A stretch of DNA of 64,000 nucleotides from Nostoc sp. UHCC 0702 (GTDB lineage: Bacteria > Cyanobacteriota > Cyanobacteriia > Cyanobacteriales > Nostocaceae), in assembly GCA_017164015.1 (NCBI GenBank), contig CP071065.1, positions 6,477,501 to 6,541,500 of the forward strand, written 5' to 3'. Below, piece by piece: positions 53,524 to 62,351 of this stretch. The notes beneath the pieces were generated by a model, which did no database searches, was not told where the DNA came from, and saw only the letters and a list, made by a program, of their open reading frames with translations. Made by a program: the position numbers and the translations under genes. Position 1 is the first letter of the stretch. Each line of letters begins with the position of its first letter.

Positions 53524-54201
53524 ATGGACCGAAGCGCGACAAGTGCCACTGCTATGAAAGAGCCCAGCATGAAAGATCACAAACGACTTCTATTGATTGA
53601 TGATGACCCTAACCTCATCTTGCTGGTGAAGGATTACTTGGAATTCAGAGGATATGAAGTCATCACTGCTGAAAATGGACGAGAAGCTCTGGAAATCTTA
53701 GAACAAGATGTACCAGACATGATCATCTGTGACGTAATGATGCCAGAAATGGACGGCTACACTTTTGTCGAACAAGTCCGGCAAAACGAACGTACCGGCT
53801 GGATTCCTGTTCTCTTCCTTTCTGCCAAAGGACAAAGTGCAGACCGAGTTAAAGGGCTGAATAAAGGTGCTGATGTATATATGGTCAAGCCTTTTGAACC
53901 CGAAGAACTCGTAGCACAAGTAGAATCTTCGCTCAAGCAAACTATCCGTTGGAAAGAACACCAAGCCAAAGGAGGAGAAAACGGTTCCCGCATCCAAGTA
54001 CCCTTTGATGTGCAGTTAACCCCGACTGAACTGAAAGTAGTACAGTTTGTAGCTAGGGGTTTAGCTAACCGGGAAATTGCTGAAGAATTAAATGTTAGTC
54101 AGCGAACTGTTGAAAGCCATGTGTCCAACATGTTGGGCAAAACCAATCTCCACAACCGCACTGAACTAGCGCGGTGGGCGATTGAAAATCAAATGGCTTA
54201 A
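53524..54201 (+). CDS. NarL/FixJ-type response regulator
   Basis: About 225 residues. Receiver domain (LLLIDDDPNLILL, phospho-acceptor Asp in MIICDVMMPEMDG, Lys in MVKPFEPEE) and C-terminal LuxR-type helix-turn-helix (PTELKVVQFVARGLANREIA, SQRTVESHVSNMLGKTNL). A DNA-binding regulator driven by phosphorylation; target unknown. The start is uncertain: ATG 53524, 53554 and 53569 are all in frame, and homology begins after the last. Confidence 0.9.
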   Translation: MDRSATSATAMKEPSMKDHKRLLLIDDDPNLILLVKDYLEFRGYEVITAENGREALEILEQDVPDMIICDVMMPEMDGYTFVEQVRQNERTGWIPVLFLSAKGQSADRVKGLNKGADVYMVKPFEPEELVAQVESSLKQTIRWKEHQAKGGENGSRIQVPFDVQLTPTELKVVQFVARGLANREIAEELNVSQRTVESHVSNMLGKTNLHNRTELARWAIENQMA

Positions 54202-54203
54202 TT

Positions 54204-54249
54204 AGCTATCAGCGTTCAGCCGTCAACTGACTGCTGACAGCTGATAGCT
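54204..54249 (+). terminator. Hairpin after the NarL-type regulator
   Basis: AGCTATCAGC and GCTGATAGCT pair perfectly, closely after the stop codon; CGGCTTTTT follows after a few bases. Also resembles a dispersed repeat (TCAGC...GCTGA), so the terminator call is probable rather than sure. Confidence 0.55.
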
Positions 54250-54651
54250 TAATTATCGGCTTTTTAAAGGATTTCTGTTGCGATCGCTCTCACTGCTAAT
54301 TTTTGCCACTACAAAATGGTTGTGGCATCTTAGCCAGAAACTAGTAATCAAATGACTTAGACTTGATAGAATTCTTCGAGTACAAGTCTGGGTGCATCTA
54401 TTATTTAGAATTTGGCGATAATAATATATTTTATACCAATTTTCTCAAATCCGGCAACAAATTAAAATAAAAAAACCCTAGATTAACTCTCACTTTTTAA
54501 ATTACAAATTACCCCTTGCGTGAAGCTCGTTCGCATGATTACATCTTTCTTTGCGGGCGCCCCAAATATTTTGTTGCGATCTAAGAACGAATTTATCAAA
54601 CTACTATACAGTATTACGGGAGAAAGGACTAAGACAATAGGAGTTAAATCA

Positions 54652-55482
54652 ATGCCTTCTAACTTTCCTGGAATGAATCCTTATTTAGAACATCCGGAAT
54701 TATTTCCAGGATTACATCACTTGCTAATTAGTGAAATTGCTAGATTTTTATCTCCCCAGCTACGTCCTAAATATCGAGTTGCTGTAGAAGTGCGGATGTA
54801 TGAAACAACTGATGAGAATTCATATCAAGCCAGGTTGATTAGTTATAATTCCCACAGTCATTGCACCCCACCCCTTAATCCCCTCCCCGTTGACGGGGAG
54901 GGGAGACAAAGCATCGCTTTGGCGGGGTGGGGTTCAGTGGGTTTAAGAAGTAATCAAGCAGACTTGATAAAAGTAAAAATTCCTATGCCAGTGGCTATCA
55001 GGGAAGGATATTTAGAAGTACGAGAAGTCGGAACTGAAGCATTAGTTACTACTATTGAAATTTTATCTCCTACTAATAAGCGTCCGGGTAAAGGTAGGCA
55101 GGTATATGAGGAAAAACGCGAACAAGTATTAGCCAGTCGCAGCAATTTAGTGGAAATTGATTTATTGCGTAAAGGCGACCCCATGCCGATGATTGGTAAT
55201 AATATTCAAAGTCACTATCGGATTTTAGTATGCCGTGGCGATCGCCGTCCTTATGCTGACTTATATGCCTTTAATTTACAAGATGCAATTCCATCATTTC
55301 CCCTACCTTTGCGTTCTGGAGATACGGAACCAATTATAGATTTGCAAGCATTGTTAAATGAGGTATATGACATCTACGGTTATGATTTGGTAGTAGATTA
55401 CAGTCAACAGCCAGTACCAGCCTTGTCAGAAGCAGATGCAGCTTGGGCGGATGCACTGTTGCGGGAGAAGGGTGTAGGGTAA
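54652..55482 (+). CDS. DUF4058 family protein
   Basis: About 276 residues. MPSNFPGMNPYLEHPELFPG at the start, then VALRPKYRV-like strand, TTIEILSPTNKRPGKGR, EIDLLRKGDPMP and YRILVCRGDRRPYADLYAF are typical of DUF4058, a cyanobacterial family with PD-(D/E)xK-like features. Function unknown. Start set at ATG 54652 behind AGGAG. Residues about 70-97 are encoded by an inserted repeat cassette in frame. Confidence 0.8.
   Translation: MPSNFPGMNPYLEHPELFPGLHHLLISEIARFLSPQLRPKYRVAVEVRMYETTDENSYQARLISYNSHSHCTPPLNPLPVDGEGRQSIALAGWGSVGLRSNQADLIKVKIPMPVAIREGYLEVREVGTEALVTTIEILSPTNKRPGKGRQVYEEKREQVLASRSNLVEIDLLRKGDPMPMIGNNIQSHYRILVCRGDRRPYADLYAFNLQDAIPSFPLPLRSGDTEPIIDLQALLNEVYDIYGYDLVVDYSQQPVPALSEADAAWADALLREKGVG
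54862..54940. repeat. Repeat cassette inserted in frame in the DUF4058 gene
   Basis: ACCCCACCCC at one end and GGGGTGGGGT at the other, with CCCTCCCC-GTTGA-CGGGGAGGGG in the middle, form a long palindrome. The same type of sequence lies between genes at 57640-57680 and in the DUF559 gene at 58047. Here it codes for TPPLNPLPVDGEGRQSIALA without disturbing the frame. Confidence 0.8.
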
Positions 55483-55598
55483 CAAAAGAATCTATAAATA
55501 TTTGAAGTAACTAAGTATAGGATATCAAAAAGATTAATTGCCTTGGATTTTTCTTTAGCAGCTAATAAATAGTGCTGCAAGATTAAAGAGTAGTTTTT

Positions 55599-55636
55599 GA
55601 CATGGTTATTCTCAGAGTTCTGAGAATAACCATGTC
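55599..55636 (+). promoter_or_regulatory. Perfect 17-bp palindrome covering the start codon of the next gene
   Basis: GACATGGTTATTCTCAG and CTGAGAATAACCATGTC are exact reverse complements around AGTT. The ATG at 55632-55634 is in the right arm, so in mRNA the start would be buried in a stem. It may be an operator, a translation control hairpin or the tip of an old element. Confidence 0.65.
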
Positions 55637-56018
55637 ACGAAATCACGAAGAATGCCTTGCGTTACTTGAGCAAATTCGCTGGAATGGAAAGCCAAAGTGT
55701 CCATATTGCGGTTCAAATAACGCCACTGCATACAAGAATGAACGTAGATATCACTGTAACGAATGCTTTACTTCATACAGTGTTACAGTGGGTACACTTT
55801 TTCACAAGACTCATGTAGAATTACAAAAGTGGTTTGTAGCGATTCACCTTGTGCTTAATTCTCCAGGGGGTATTAGTGTGCGTCAGCTTGCCAAAGAGAT
55901 TGGGGTTAATAAGAATACAGCTAGCTATATGATTGAACGTATCGGTAGGGGGATGGTTGAGGAACGGGATTTCCTACAAAAACTCATCACGCTAAATGAC
56001 AGTGATGTATTGCGTTGA
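55632..56018 (+). CDS. Zinc-ribbon/HTH protein derived from an IS1595-type transposase
   Basis: A 128-residue protein: zinc ribbon C-x2-C ... C-x2-C (CPYCGS, CNECFT), then KTHVELQKWFVAIHLVLNSP and a helix-turn-helix ISVRQLAKEIGVNKNTASYM. This is the N-terminal part of IS1595-family transposases; the DDE catalytic part is absent and the frame ends cleanly. So it is a truncated transposase or a domesticated DNA-binding protein. An upstream in-frame start (55602) lies inside the palindrome and is less likely. Confidence 0.75.
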   Translation: MSRNHEECLALLEQIRWNGKPKCPYCGSNNATAYKNERRYHCNECFTSYSVTVGTLFHKTHVELQKWFVAIHLVLNSPGGISVRQLAKEIGVNKNTASYMIERIGRGMVEERDFLQKLITLNDSDVLR

Positions 56019-56119
56019 TTAGAAGGGTTTTATAGATTATCAAAGACTTTTTGTAGAGATAGAAAATTTTGCTTTTCTATCTCTAATTAATCAAAACTAA
56101 TGAATTTAGGAATTCTTTT

Positions 56120-56935
56120 ATGAGTTGGAGTAGTTTGGGCAAAATCAAAGCATCTTCAATTTTTGTTTTTATTTTCGGTGTATATACATTTTTTATCGGC
56201 TTCATGTATACTCAAATGCCAGATAAATTGTCAGAGCAACAGAAACTATTCATCTCTTTTGTGGGCGCTCCTGCCTTAGCGCTGGCCCTTTTAAGTTTAG
56301 TCAATTACAGCATATCAAAAGAAGTTGAAGCTGATGTAAACCAAAAATTGGATACCAAAGAAAAGGAATTAGAATATGAATCTCAGAATAAATTAGAGAG
56401 CGAAATTGAATATTTTATGAAAGAGTTTCAAGATAAATTAAAACAATTAGACACCAAGATTAACTCTTTTACTTATTCTCAATACCGCGATGATTTGCTA
56501 GAAATTAGTAATTCATTAAACTTTGCACCGAAGAATTTTAAAGCTCAACGTCAAGCTAATAAAGAGATTGTTAAATGGTTTGATACTCCAGGGAATAAGT
56601 TAGATTTATTAAATACGGCTCTGAAAGCTGTATCGCAGGCAAAGTGCAATATTCCTAAAAAGCATAAGCAAAAGTTTGATGATGACATTGATCAATGTAT
56701 CAATTGGCTGCATGATAGTGTTATTGAGCGTACTGGGTGTGTGGTGGAAAGGAGTAAACATGCTTCAGTAATAGTTCATATACCTGAAAAATATAAACCT
56801 TACGAAGTCGCTTTGAGAGCTATTGAAAATCATTTAAAAGAAAAACAAGAACTAAAACAATACTATGAAAAGGCTGATACTGTACAAAAGGTATTGGATT
56901 ATCTCATTAACGAATTAAAAACCTTATCTGCATAG
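56120..56935 (+). CDS. Two-helix membrane protein with coiled coil, unknown
   Basis: A 271-residue protein. Two membrane helices (about 11-30 SSIFVFIFGVYTFFIGFMY and 45-65 FISFVGAPALALALLSLV), then a long coiled coil (about 70-120, KLDTKEKELEYESQNKLESE) and a helical cytoplasmic region ending KVLDYLINELKTL. No enzyme motif. Not recognised as a known family. The neighbouring gene on the opposite strand is also coiled-coil. Confidence 0.68.
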   Translation: MSWSSLGKIKASSIFVFIFGVYTFFIGFMYTQMPDKLSEQQKLFISFVGAPALALALLSLVNYSISKEVEADVNQKLDTKEKELEYESQNKLESEIEYFMKEFQDKLKQLDTKINSFTYSQYRDDLLEISNSLNFAPKNFKAQRQANKEIVKWFDTPGNKLDLLNTALKAVSQAKCNIPKKHKQKFDDDIDQCINWLHDSVIERTGCVVERSKHASVIVHIPEKYKPYEVALRAIENHLKEKQELKQYYEKADTVQKVLDYLINELKTLSA

Positions 56936-57007
56936 CAAAAACCTGCTCTGATTAGATATATCTAAAATTTGCAATAGCTGAGTTTAACATAAAATACTTA
57001 ATTAAGA

Positions 57008-57400
57008 TTATTGTCTATTTGGAGGACGATCTTTTGTTTTTGGTTGTTTTTTTTCCAAATGTAATTTTATATAATAATTTATCTTTTTGGAAAAATCGTC
57101 AACTAGTTGCTTTAATGATTCATCTGTAACTTGAAGCTTATCTAATTGGTTCTGAATTTTTGTAATTGTTTGTTGGTAATAAATCAGTTCTTCTAAATTT
57201 TTATCTGGATAGTCTGGTAAATTTCTATTGAAAGGTTTTGTTAACTTATATTTAGTCTTTTCCAACAGGTCGCTTGTTTCCTTAATATGGTTACTGAGAT
57301 TCTTGATATCTGTGTCTCGGTTTTGTTGTATTGGAGTATCTAAATAAGTTTTAAATTTTTTCAATTGGCCGGATAATTCTTCTATAAATGATGGAGTCAT
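57008..57400 (-). CDS. Coiled-coil protein, unknown
   Basis: A 130-residue, very basic and helical protein (IKETSDLLEKTKYKLTKPF, YYQQTITKIQNQLDKLQVTD) with a Lys/Pro-rich tail. AGAGGTG precedes its ATG on the minus strand. It converges with the membrane coiled-coil gene. No family recognised. Confidence 0.6.
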   Translation of the reverse strand: MTPSFIEELSGQLKKFKTYLDTPIQQNRDTDIKNLSNHIKETSDLLEKTKYKLTKPFNRNLPDYPDKNLEELIYYQQTITKIQNQLDKLQVTDESLKQLVDDFSKKINYYIKLHLEKKQPKTKDRPPNRQ

Positions 57401-57679
57401 TTAACACCTCTTAGTTTAAGATAGTTGATTTTGATCGCAGTTTAGTAATGTTGAATATTAACTTAAATAATAATCACTTGATTTTATCAAGTCACTACCA
57501 CTAAATAGGACAACACAAGTTTATTTATGCGTGTTAGTCACAGAGAAAATTAGGATACTCAAAAGTGGTGCGACTAATATGATCGCACTTCCTCACCAAA
57601 AGCGATCGCACACACCACCAAAACCCATATAATAATTAGCCCCCTCCTCGCTTGCGGGGAGGGGGTTGGGGGTGGGGTT

Positions 57680-58174
57680 CTATCTCTGCAACCAACCAGC
57701 AATAACCTCTAACACCCCCTCCCTCCTCTCCAGAACATCCTCATTTGTAAACCGCACAACCTGCAACCCCAGACTTTCCAAAAACTCTTGACGTATAGCA
57801 TCTTCAGCTGGGGTGTAGTCGTGAATTTCGCCATCCACTTCCACCACTAACCGCGCTTCACTACAGTAAAAATCGACGATAAAACGGTCAATTGTTTGCT
57901 GACGGCGGAACTTGAAACCCAAAAGTTGCTTGTTTCTCAACCTCTCCCAAAGTAGCTTTTCTGCTGGAGTTGGTTCACACCGCATCTGTCGCGCCAAGGG
58001 TTTGAGTTTTTCCCAAAGTTGAGGTGGGGTTTGCCAAAGTTGGGCCGGAACCCCACCCCCTAACCCCCTCCCCGCTTGCGAGGAGGGGGGACTGGAGGAG
58101 GAGGGGGGACTGGAGTAGGAGAGGGGACTGGAGTTGGTGAGAGGCTTTGGTTTGGGGTTTTGATTTGGGGTCAT
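57680..58174 (-). CDS. DUF559 endonuclease (Vsr/PD-(D/E)xK-like)
   Basis: A 164-residue frame; residues about 62-164 are the DUF559 domain (CEPTPAEKLLWERLRNKQLL, FRRQQTIDRFIVDFYC, VVEVDGEIHDY). It belongs to the Vsr/MutH-like nuclease fold, with the acidic residues DFYC...VEVDGE. The N-terminal 45 residues (Ser/Pro-rich, then SSQAGRGLGGGVP) are encoded by a repeat cassette, so the real start may lie further in, or the repeat has become coding. Function unknown. Confidence 0.75.
   Translation of the reverse strand: MTPNQNPKPKPLTNSSPLSYSSPPSSSSPPSSQAGRGLGGGVPAQLWQTPPQLWEKLKPLARQMRCEPTPAEKLLWERLRNKQLLGFKFRRQQTIDRFIVDFYCSEARLVVEVDGEIHDYTPAEDAIRQEFLESLGLQVVRFTNEDVLERREGVLEVIAGWLQR
58047..58130. 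repeat. Repeat cassette at the 5' end of the DUF559 gene
   Basis: GGAACCCCACCCCCTAACCCCCTCCCCGC followed by GGAGGGGGGACTGGAGGAGG-type units (read in pieces). The same CCCCTCC-GCTTGCG-GGAGGGG palindrome lies 3' of the gene at 57640-57680. It is translated in frame on the minus strand. Confidence 0.75.
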
Positions 58175-58201
58175 TTGTGCTGTTGGCTAAGTTAATATTT
58201 C

Positions 58202-58846
58202 ATGTATTATTCCCTGCACTACACACTCACTCTCCCGACTCCTCAAAACTCTGGCATAATCAGACATAGCCGCACCTGCAAAACTCATGTAAATTACGCC
58301 GATGAGTTATGGGGTTGCGAAATCAAATTCAAGTTTCCCATTGTTAAATTACTGGACTACAGCCAACAATGGACAGAATTAGAAGCAAGTTCTAACCCCT
58401 TTGCTACAGTAGTTATGGCGCATCTCAAAGCCAAGGAAACACGCCAAGATAATCAAGGGCGCAAACGGTGGAAACTTGATTTAACCAAACGACTCTATCA
58501 AAAAGGTTATCAGCGCGAAGATATCATCAATTTATTTCGGTTTATCGACTGGGTGATGAGATTACCTGAAGATTTAGAGAATAGTTTTTGGCAAGAAGTA
58601 ACTCAATATGAGGAGGAAAAGAAAATGCCGTATATTACTAGCGTAGAAAGAAGAGGTATTGAAAAAGGAAAAAGGGAAGTAATTATTGAAAGTCTTGAAG
58701 TTTGTTTAGAAATAAAATTTGGCAGCGAAGGACTAAACATATTACCAGAGATTGCCCAGATACAGAATGTAGAGATATTAAGGTCTATTCTCACGAGGAT
58801 CAAAACTGTGAATAATCTAGAAGAACTTCGGCAAATTTATCAATAA
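58202..58846 (+). pseudogene. Rpn-family protein missing its nuclease domain
   Basis: A 214-residue frame. From about residue 35 on (LWGCEIKFKFPIVKLLDYSQ, QWTELEASSNPFATVVMAHL, YQREDIINLFRFIDWVMRLP, and the tail NNLEELRQIYQ) it matches the C-terminal half of the Rpn/PD-(D/E)xK transposase-like family. The N-terminal nuclease part is absent; the first 35 residues look like decayed out-of-frame sequence. Its C-terminal third is repeated in the next gene. Confidence 0.65.
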
Positions 58847-58875
58847 TTTATTACTCAAATTACATTGTAAAATAA

Positions 58876-59223
58876 TTGCCCATCTTGAAAAAGCCTAGTG
58901 CATGGGTGATGAGATTACCTGAAGATTTAGAGAACAGTTTTTGGCAAGAAGTAACTCAATATGAGGAGGAAAAGAAAATGCCGTATATTACCAGCGTAGA
59001 AAGAAGGGGTATTCAAAAAGGTCTTGAACAAGGTATTGAACAGGGAAAAAGACAAGGACTCATTGAAGGTATTAGAATCAGTTTGCAAATAAAATTTCGT
59101 AGCGAAGCAATAACTATATTGCCAGAAATTGCCGAGATACAGAATGTAGATACATTAAGTGCTATTCTCAACAGTATCGAAACTGTGAATAGTATAGAAG
59201 AACTCCGACAAATCTATCAATAA
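58876..59223 (+). pseudogene. Duplicated C-terminal piece of the Rpn-family gene
   Basis: A 115-residue frame that starts with nine foreign residues and then repeats WVMRLPEDLENSFWQEVTQY and EEEKKMPYITSVERRGI of the previous gene, nearly base for base (58550-58655 against 58900-59014), and the same end SIEELRQIYQ. Between them is a Glu/Gln/Gly-rich insert (KGLEQGIEQGKRQG) seen in many full-length members. A partial tandem copy; likely non-functional. Confidence 0.65.
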
Positions 59224-59443
59224 TTGACTACTCAAATTCAACTGTAAAAAGCAGTGATGTCTGACGACAGGCTGCTATGTCTTAATACCTCCCTCTCTGC
59301 AAAGTTAATTATATGAAGTTAAATAAAGATTGATTGCAATATATTAAGCAATTTTTGAGAATATCACCCAAGCTAATTGAAGAGTTTACGCCGAATCAAT
59401 ATTTTAATAGAATAATCTCATCAAAAGATTCGCAGAACTCTAA

Positions 59444-61033
59444 ATGGACTGGATTACCTTACTGCGATCGCTACAGTCTGATTTTATTAAAAGGTTAACG
59501 TCTGGTTGCCTGCTTCATTGCGAAACAGAAGGTCAATACAGTGAATTAACTATCATCTCTGGAGAGAGATTAAAAACACTAAGGGCATTTTGCTGGCAAA
59601 TGGCTGAGAAATACAAGCGTGTTTCGCCAGTCCGTGACGTTTTTATTAGTTATCTCAAGGGAAAACTCGGTGAAGAAGTTGTCAAAGAACGTTTAGCTGA
59701 TTTTATTACCGAAGTCGATTATGAAAAAAGATTCGGCGGCGATGGCAAGATTGATTTTACCTTAACTTCTAATCCAGCAATTGGGATTGAGGTAAAATCT
59801 CGTCAAGGCAGTATCGATAAAGTCAGATGGTCAATTAGTTCGGAAGAAGTTGAAAAAAATGCTGTTGTAGTCTGCATTTTAATTCAAGAAGAGGTAAATG
59901 AAGCACAATCTGAGTATCACCTTTTTTTGGCTGGCTTTCTGCCGACGCGAATGATTAAACTGAAAACTGGTAAAATCTCCTTTGGCATAGAACAACTTTT
60001 GTATGGGGGTGGCTTGCGGTACTATTTGGAACAATGCCTATCTTCTCATAATTATCCTCAGCCAGAAACTCTAATTAACCAATATTACGCCAAGCCACAA
60101 CTACTATCTACATTAACAGATTTAGTTGCCAACTCCCATCCAGAAGATTTAAATTATGCAAAGCTTGGTGATGAATCCTTTGAAAAAGGACAATTTGAAG
60201 CTGCTATTACCAACTATAATCAAGCTTTGCAAAATCAATTTCAAGATAATGAAATTTATTATAAACGAGGTTTAGCTTATTATCAATTAGGAGATTATGA
60301 AGCTGCGATCGCAGATTATTCCCAAGCAATCAAACTTAATCTCAAAGATGCCAAAGCTTACAATAAACGAGGTTTGGCTCATTATCAACTAGGAAATTAT
60401 GAAGAAGCAATAGAAGATTACACTCAGGCTATCAGCATTAATCCTCATGTCGCCGTTGTTTATAAAAACCGTGCTGAAGCTCGTTCTCATTTAGGAGATA
60501 ACCAAGGAGCAATAGAAGATTACACTCAGGCTATCAGAATTAATCCTCATTATGCTAATACTTATAAAAATCGTAGCATTGCTCGTTATTTATTAACATA
60601 TCCCCAGGCATTTACTCAAGCAATTAAAATTAATCCTCATGATGCTAATACTTACAAAAACCGTGGAAATGCTCGCTCTGATTTAGGCGATTTTGAAGGT
60701 GCAATTGAAGATTATACTCAAGCAATCCAAATTAATCCTAACTATACTGATGTTTATTATAACCGTGGGAATGCTCACTATGAGCTAGGGGATTTAGAAA
60801 GTGCAATTGAAGATTACACTCAGGCTATTAAGATTAATTATAATTATGCAGATGCCTATTATAATCGTGCTAACGTCCGCGCTGAACTAAAAGATAAGCA
60901 GCGAGCAATTGAGGATTTTCAAAAAGCGGCAGATATCTATCGTAAACAAGGTCAATTAGAAGCACTCAAAGATACGCGAGAAAGAATTCTAGATTTGGAA
61001 ATAGAAGAATCATTAGATATTTTAAATTTTTAA
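59444..61033 (+). CDS. PD-(D/E)xK nuclease-TPR fusion protein
   Basis: A 529-residue protein. Residues about 70-215 are a restriction-endonuclease-like domain: GKLGEEVVKERLAD, GGDGKIDFTLTSN (Asp104), IGIEVKSRQG (Glu116, Lys118), the D...ExK motif. Residues about 235-510 are some eight TPR repeats (AAIADYSQAIKLN, AIEDYTQAISINP and so on). The fifth repeat is short: SIARYLLTYPQAFTQAIKIN lacks one helix, as if part had been deleted. A nuclease with a protein-binding repeat domain suggests a role in conflict, recombination or DNA damage, unproven. Confidence 0.8.
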   Translation: MDWITLLRSLQSDFIKRLTSGCLLHCETEGQYSELTIISGERLKTLRAFCWQMAEKYKRVSPVRDVFISYLKGKLGEEVVKERLADFITEVDYEKRFGGDGKIDFTLTSNPAIGIEVKSRQGSIDKVRWSISSEEVEKNAVVVCILIQEEVNEAQSEYHLFLAGFLPTRMIKLKTGKISFGIEQLLYGGGLRYYLEQCLSSHNYPQPETLINQYYAKPQLLSTLTDLVANSHPEDLNYAKLGDESFEKGQFEAAITNYNQALQNQFQDNEIYYKRGLAYYQLGDYEAAIADYSQAIKLNLKDAKAYNKRGLAHYQLGNYEEAIEDYTQAISINPHVAVVYKNRAEARSHLGDNQGAIEDYTQAIRINPHYANTYKNRSIARYLLTYPQAFTQAIKINPHDANTYKNRGNARSDLGDFEGAIEDYTQAIQINPNYTDVYYNRGNAHYELGDLESAIEDYTQAIKINYNYADAYYNRANVRAELKDKQRAIEDFQKAADIYRKQGQLEALKDTRERILDLEIEESLDILNF

Positions 61034-61058
61034 TAATTAATTCAAAGTGTATTTAAGC

Positions 61059-61202
61059 AGGACTTACGCAACTGGCACACATATTTTCTGTGATGGCAGT
61101 CAATAGTCAATAGTCAAGGGTAAAAAGTCAAGGTTTTTGGACTTTTGACTCTTGACTTTGGACGATTTTTGTCAAAAATATATGACAATGCGCGTAAGTC
61201 CT
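61059..61202. mobile_element. 144-bp miniature inverted-repeat element, copy 1
   Basis: Ends AGGACTTACGC and GCGTAAGTCCT are perfect 11-bp terminal inverted repeats; further inward the ends still match imperfectly. No coding capacity. Copy 2 at 61263 differs at a few bases. Confidence 0.85.
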
Positions 61203-61262
61203 ATTAAGATTTAATTGATAGCAGTTAGATAAATTAATTGTAAAAAATATTTAGATATATAC

Positions 61263-61406
61263 AGGACTTACGCAACTGGCACACATATTTTCTGCGATGG
61301 CAGTACTGAGTCAATAGTCAAGGGTAAAAAGTCAAGGTTTTTGGACTTTTGACTCTTGACTTTGGACGATTTTTGTCAAAAATATATGACAATGCGCGTA
61401 AGTCCT
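61263..61406. mobile_element. 144-bp miniature inverted-repeat element, copy 2
   Basis: Same length, terminal repeats and inner sequence as copy 1, in the same orientation, 60 bases further on. Small differences lie in the GTCAATAGTC part near position 50 of the element. Confidence 0.85.
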
Positions 61407-61742
61407 AGAATTAAAAAAACCCTCTTCAAAGCTCTATCCTGTACTGATAACCTAATTGCATCAGCTTGCAAAAATTAATCAATTCTTTATTTCACATCTT
61501 GCACTGGAAGTAGTGACTACAGGAGACTTGACGCGCCTACCTAACCTGCGGGTTATTTGCGGTTTATCAAACTCACGCTGATTTAGAACCATCTGGTGGT
61601 ACACTTTGATTCCTGGTGATCAAAATGGAGAAAACGGGTTATCAAGTACTTCATGTCACTTTTGTTAAAATTGGCCATTTAACCCCGTATGCTCCAATCT
61701 ACAAGAAAAAGATGCCCGCGATCGCTCAATGATCACAATCAG
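61407..61742. other. Intergenic DNA, possible gene remnant
   Basis: About 340 bases without an open gene. A stretch near 61530-61640 reads as broken protein-like pieces in changing frames, too weak to name. Confidence 0.3.
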
Positions 61743-62230
61743 AACTTACGCAGAAAACTTGCCTGTTGAGATTGGGTGTAAGGTTTGACACTCTCAGGGC
61801 TTAAGCCTCTGAGATTCTTGGTTCAACGAGTCCACTTAACCTAGACTCCTTGCGTTATCTAAGCCAGAGGTGGTTCTCTTCCCAAGCGTTGACTTTGGGT
61901 ATGCCCTACCCTAGTTGCATGAGTGCAAAATTTGCTTGTTAGAGACACAATATACTGTGTCATCCAATGCTTAACGCCTAGTCCCTGTGAATCTTTTACC
62001 TACTTTCAGGGTGTGCAAGCACTTTCTAGGACAACAACTAGAACCCACAAGATTCAATTGTCAAGGTACAGCGTCTACGTGTTAGGTAGCTATTGGGTTT
62101 TTAGACAGGTTTATTACCCTCCCTGCTAAAATCATTCTAGCAAAAACTTAGGCGGTTCAAACCGCACGAGTCGCTTATATCTCAGCCCTTAAGGGACTGA
62201 GTTTTACGCTTAGCGAGTGTTTCTATAAGG
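61743..62230 (-). mobile_element. Probable relic of an IS200/IS605-type element without transposase genes
   Basis: Two related imperfect hairpins lie about 390 bases apart: CTCAGGGCTTAAGCCTCTGAG near 61793 and CTCAGCCCTTAAGGGACTGAG at 62181. On the minus strand the left part (GAACCAAGAATCTCAGAGG ... GAGAGTGTC) resembles the right end of tnpB elements, where the omega RNA lies. No tnpA or tnpB frame is left. Could be a non-autonomous copy or an isolated RNA gene. Confidence 0.4.
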
Positions 62231-62351
62231 GTTTTTCTGACCTACACCCTTGTCCAAAACCTTGATTTTTCTTCTCACTGCGTCATTTCTCACAATTTCA
62301 GATTTGAGATTTTGCTGCAAAATTATGTATAGAAAGCCAAACTAAATCATA

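Noticed and set aside
54520..54651. Upstream extension of the DUF4058 protein
   Set aside because: The 44 extra residues do not fit the family, and a good ribosome binding site precedes ATG 54652.
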